Source: Ensifer adhaerens (GTDB lineage Bacteria; Pseudomonadota; Alphaproteobacteria; Rhizobiales; Rhizobiaceae). Taken from it: a stretch of 64,000 bases of DNA. A program made the position numbers and the translations under genes. Of this stretch, positions 62,670 to 64,000 are shown one piece after another. The stretch's first letter is position 1, and each line of letters begins with the position of its first letter. A model generated the notes under the pieces. The model searched no databases, was not told the DNA's origin, and was given only the letters and a program-made list of their open reading frames with translations. Location: contig NZ_CP083349.1 in NCBI RefSeq assembly GCF_020035535.1, forward strand, positions 2,994,501 to 3,058,500, in the 5' to 3' direction.

Positions 62670-63299
62670 ATGACCCCGAAAGCAGTATTCCCCGCCCACG
62701 CGGCAACCAAACTCCAGCTCGCCAAGGTTATCCCGCCCTACATGAAATTCGTGTGCGGCGATTACACATATGGAGCCCCGCGGCTCCTGACCACGAAGGA
62801 CGACGCGCCCCGCATTCTGTCCATAGGCAACTACTGCAGCATTGCTGAGGAAGTGACGATGTTCGTCGGCCGATTTGGCATCCACAAGATGGAAACCCTG
62901 ACAACGTTCCCGTTGGGAATGTCCCTGCCAGGCCATGATCTGAAGGCGCTCGGCGGACTGAACACCCAGAAGCTTCCCGACAACCTGGACCTGATCATCG
63001 GCAACGATGTCTGGATAGGCTATCGAGCGATCATAAAGGCAGGTGTTACGATCGGAACCGGCGCTGTGATTGGCGCCGGCGCCATCGTGACGAAGGACGT
63101 TGCCCCTTACTCGGTCGTTGCCGGCTCGCCAGCCCGCCACATCAAATATCGGCATGAGGAGCATATCCGAGCAGGTTTACTGGAGAGCGGATGGTGGGAA
63201 TACACGCCTGACGAATTGGCCGGTATTTTGGGCGATGTAACCCTGAGCACCGACATGGAAAAGATAGTCAAGCGTTTGCGCGATCACAAAAACCCATAG
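62670..63299 (+). CDS. Hexapeptide-repeat acyltransferase (CatB/xenobiotic acetyltransferase type)
   Basis: 209 residues. A left-handed beta-helix is shown by [35 protein letters not shown] and [26 protein letters not shown], and the end [11 protein letters not shown] is the XAT signature. It transfers an acetyl or similar group, in glycan-modifying relatives to a sugar. It is probably co-transcribed with the methyltransferase and runs against the phage late genes, as phage cargo (moron) genes often do. Confidence 0.85.
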   Translation: MTPKAVFPAHAATKLQLAKVIPPYMKFVCGDYTYGAPRLLTTKDDAPRILSIGNYCSIAEEVTMFVGRFGIHKMETLTTFPLGMSLPGHDLKALGGLNTQKLPDNLDLIIGNDVWIGYRAIIKAGVTIGTGAVIGAGAIVTKDVAPYSVVAGSPARHIKYRHEEHIRAGLLESGWWEYTPDELAGILGDVTLSTDMEKIVKRLRDHKNP

Positions 63300-63305
63300 G
63301 TAGGT

Positions 63306-63596
63306 CTATGCGCTTGGCGAAAACTCGCGGGTGAAGGCGTCGGGCTTGATCATTACCGGCTCCGCATTATCGCCAACAACGATCCAATCGTTGGGGCAGA
63401 CGGTGGCAACGCCTTCCTTAGTGGAAATGTTGCCGTGATAGTGCATCGGCTTTCCGCACTGCGCGCAAGGCCACTCGCCGACAATCGCTGGGTTTCTGAA
63501 CGGCAAAACTTCAACGCCACCTGGCGTTTCGTCGCCGACTTTAAACCAAGGCAGCGCATCAAAGACGCTGCTAGCTTTGTTTTGAAATTTCGCCAT
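63306..63596 (-). CDS. Small hypothetical phage protein with CxxC motif
   Basis: 96 residues from the ATG at 63596 (MAKFQNKASSVFDAL). A zinc-ribbon-like pattern is suggested by WPCAQCGKPMHYHG followed by ATVCPNDW. It follows the tail-type gene by 13 bases on the same strand, so it belongs to the late operon. No function known. Confidence 0.6.
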   Translation of the reverse strand: MAKFQNKASSVFDALPWFKVGDETPGGVEVLPFRNPAIVGEWPCAQCGKPMHYHGNISTKEGVATVCPNDWIVVGDNAEPVMIKPDAFTREFSPSA

Positions 63597-63609
63597 TGTC
63601 TTCCGTCCT

Positions 63610-64000
63610 TTAGAGGTTCTTAACGGCAACTTCGGCCGTAACTTGTAACGTGAGAGCGGCAGCTCCGGCGACCACGACGCGGAGTTCGCCGGAGATCTGC
63701 GAAGAAGACGTTGCAGTGACCATCAGACTATCCCACTGCAAGTTTGCGTCGAAAGCAATTCTGACGGCCTGAAACTGCACGTCCTTGACATCCGGCGTGA
63801 ACGGCAGGCCGTGATTGAACGTAAACGTCTTCCGCCCTGTCGAAGCCACGTCAACCGCAGTCCCCAACGCGATCTTATTGTATGTTACTAAACCGAGAAC
63901 ATCGCGAACGCCGGTTCCAGTGCCGCTATCGACAAGGGCAGTTGTGACGGATAGCGCTTCCCCGCCAAGGATCTTGGCGGCAGTTACCCCGCCATCAACT
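63610..64000 (-). CDS. Phage tail-type structural protein, 5' part cut by window edge
   Basis: The minus-strand frame stays open from the right edge of the window to the TAA at 63610, about 129 residues. It reads DGGVTAAKILGGEALSVTT early and later GRKTFTFNHGLPFTPDVKDV and GELRVVVAGAAALTLQV, a beta-rich Ser/Thr/Ala-rich pattern like tail fibre or tail accessory proteins. A TTG at 63867 is inside the frame and is not taken as the start. The name rests on position and composition only. Confidence 0.55.
   Translation of the reverse strand, partial: VDGGVTAAKILGGEALSVTTALVDSGTGTGVRDVLGLVTYNKIALGTAVDVASTGRKTFTFNHGLPFTPDVKDVQFQAVRIAFDANLQWDSLMVTATSSSQISGELRVVVAGAAALTLQVTAEVAVKNL

Overview
The window reads as chromosomal DNA of a Rhizobiaceae bacterium, most likely Ensifer/Sinorhizobium. 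The grounds are high-GC codon use, the CobS/CobT cobaltochelatase pair, the gene orders tyrC-hisC and aroK-aroB-corC, the hutX-W-V histidine/betaine-type transporter, and rhizobial palindromic intergenic elements. No database could be searched; family names come from motif recognition.

Layout. 1-5.8 kb: end of a tyrosine/histidine biosynthesis pair (tyrC, hisC), a methyltransferase divergent from gloB, a DUF985 cupin, a YddG-like exporter and a DUF3108 periplasmic protein. 6-10.5 kb: rpmB with a strong sigma70-like promoter and terminator, a VUT/YhhQ queuosine-precursor transporter behind a possible preQ1 riboswitch, a phytase-like esterase, cobT. 10.6-16 kb: cobS, a J-domain protein, bolA, a CorC-type CBS protein, aroB, aroK. 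16-24.5 kb: a tiny membrane protein coupled to xerD, accA, a YafK-type L,D-transpeptidase-fold lipoprotein, a TusA-like protein, a five-copy 59-bp tandem repeat, a CobW-type metallochaperone GTPase, a DD-carboxypeptidase, an M20 amidohydrolase and an Lrp regulator.

24.6-45 kb is amino-acid and nitrogen metabolism: a zinc alcohol dehydrogenase, AraC and Lrp regulators, a giant APH-M23-aminotransferase fusion, an orphan AapJ-type binding protein, a liv-type ABC system (with a LivM-LivG fusion) divergent from an RpiR regulator, then an operon of cysteine hydrolase, glutamine-synthetase-like ligase, N-formylglutamate amidohydrolase and class III aminotransferase, facing a second APH-(degenerate M23)-aminotransferase fusion. 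45-52.2 kb is a hut cluster (hutC, hutF, hutX-W-V, a hutH homologue, hutD). The hutH homologue lacks the Ala-Ser-Gly triad that forms the MIO cofactor.

52.2-58.9 kb is a transition into accessory DNA: small hypotheticals, then a more AT-rich block with a TIR-domain protein, a stand-alone proteasome-like Ntn hydrolase and a protein with an RNxxxH (HEPN-like) motif, bounded by a stand-alone ATP-dependent DNA ligase. This block is the best candidate for an undescribed (defence-like) system. 59.3-64 kb is a prophage late region on the minus strand (partial tail-type protein, GH19 endolysin with membrane tail, DUF6527 protein, overlapping spanin-like pair, DUF1515 protein) interrupted by a plus-strand cargo cassette (repeat-bearing small protein, methyltransferase, hexapeptide acyltransferase).
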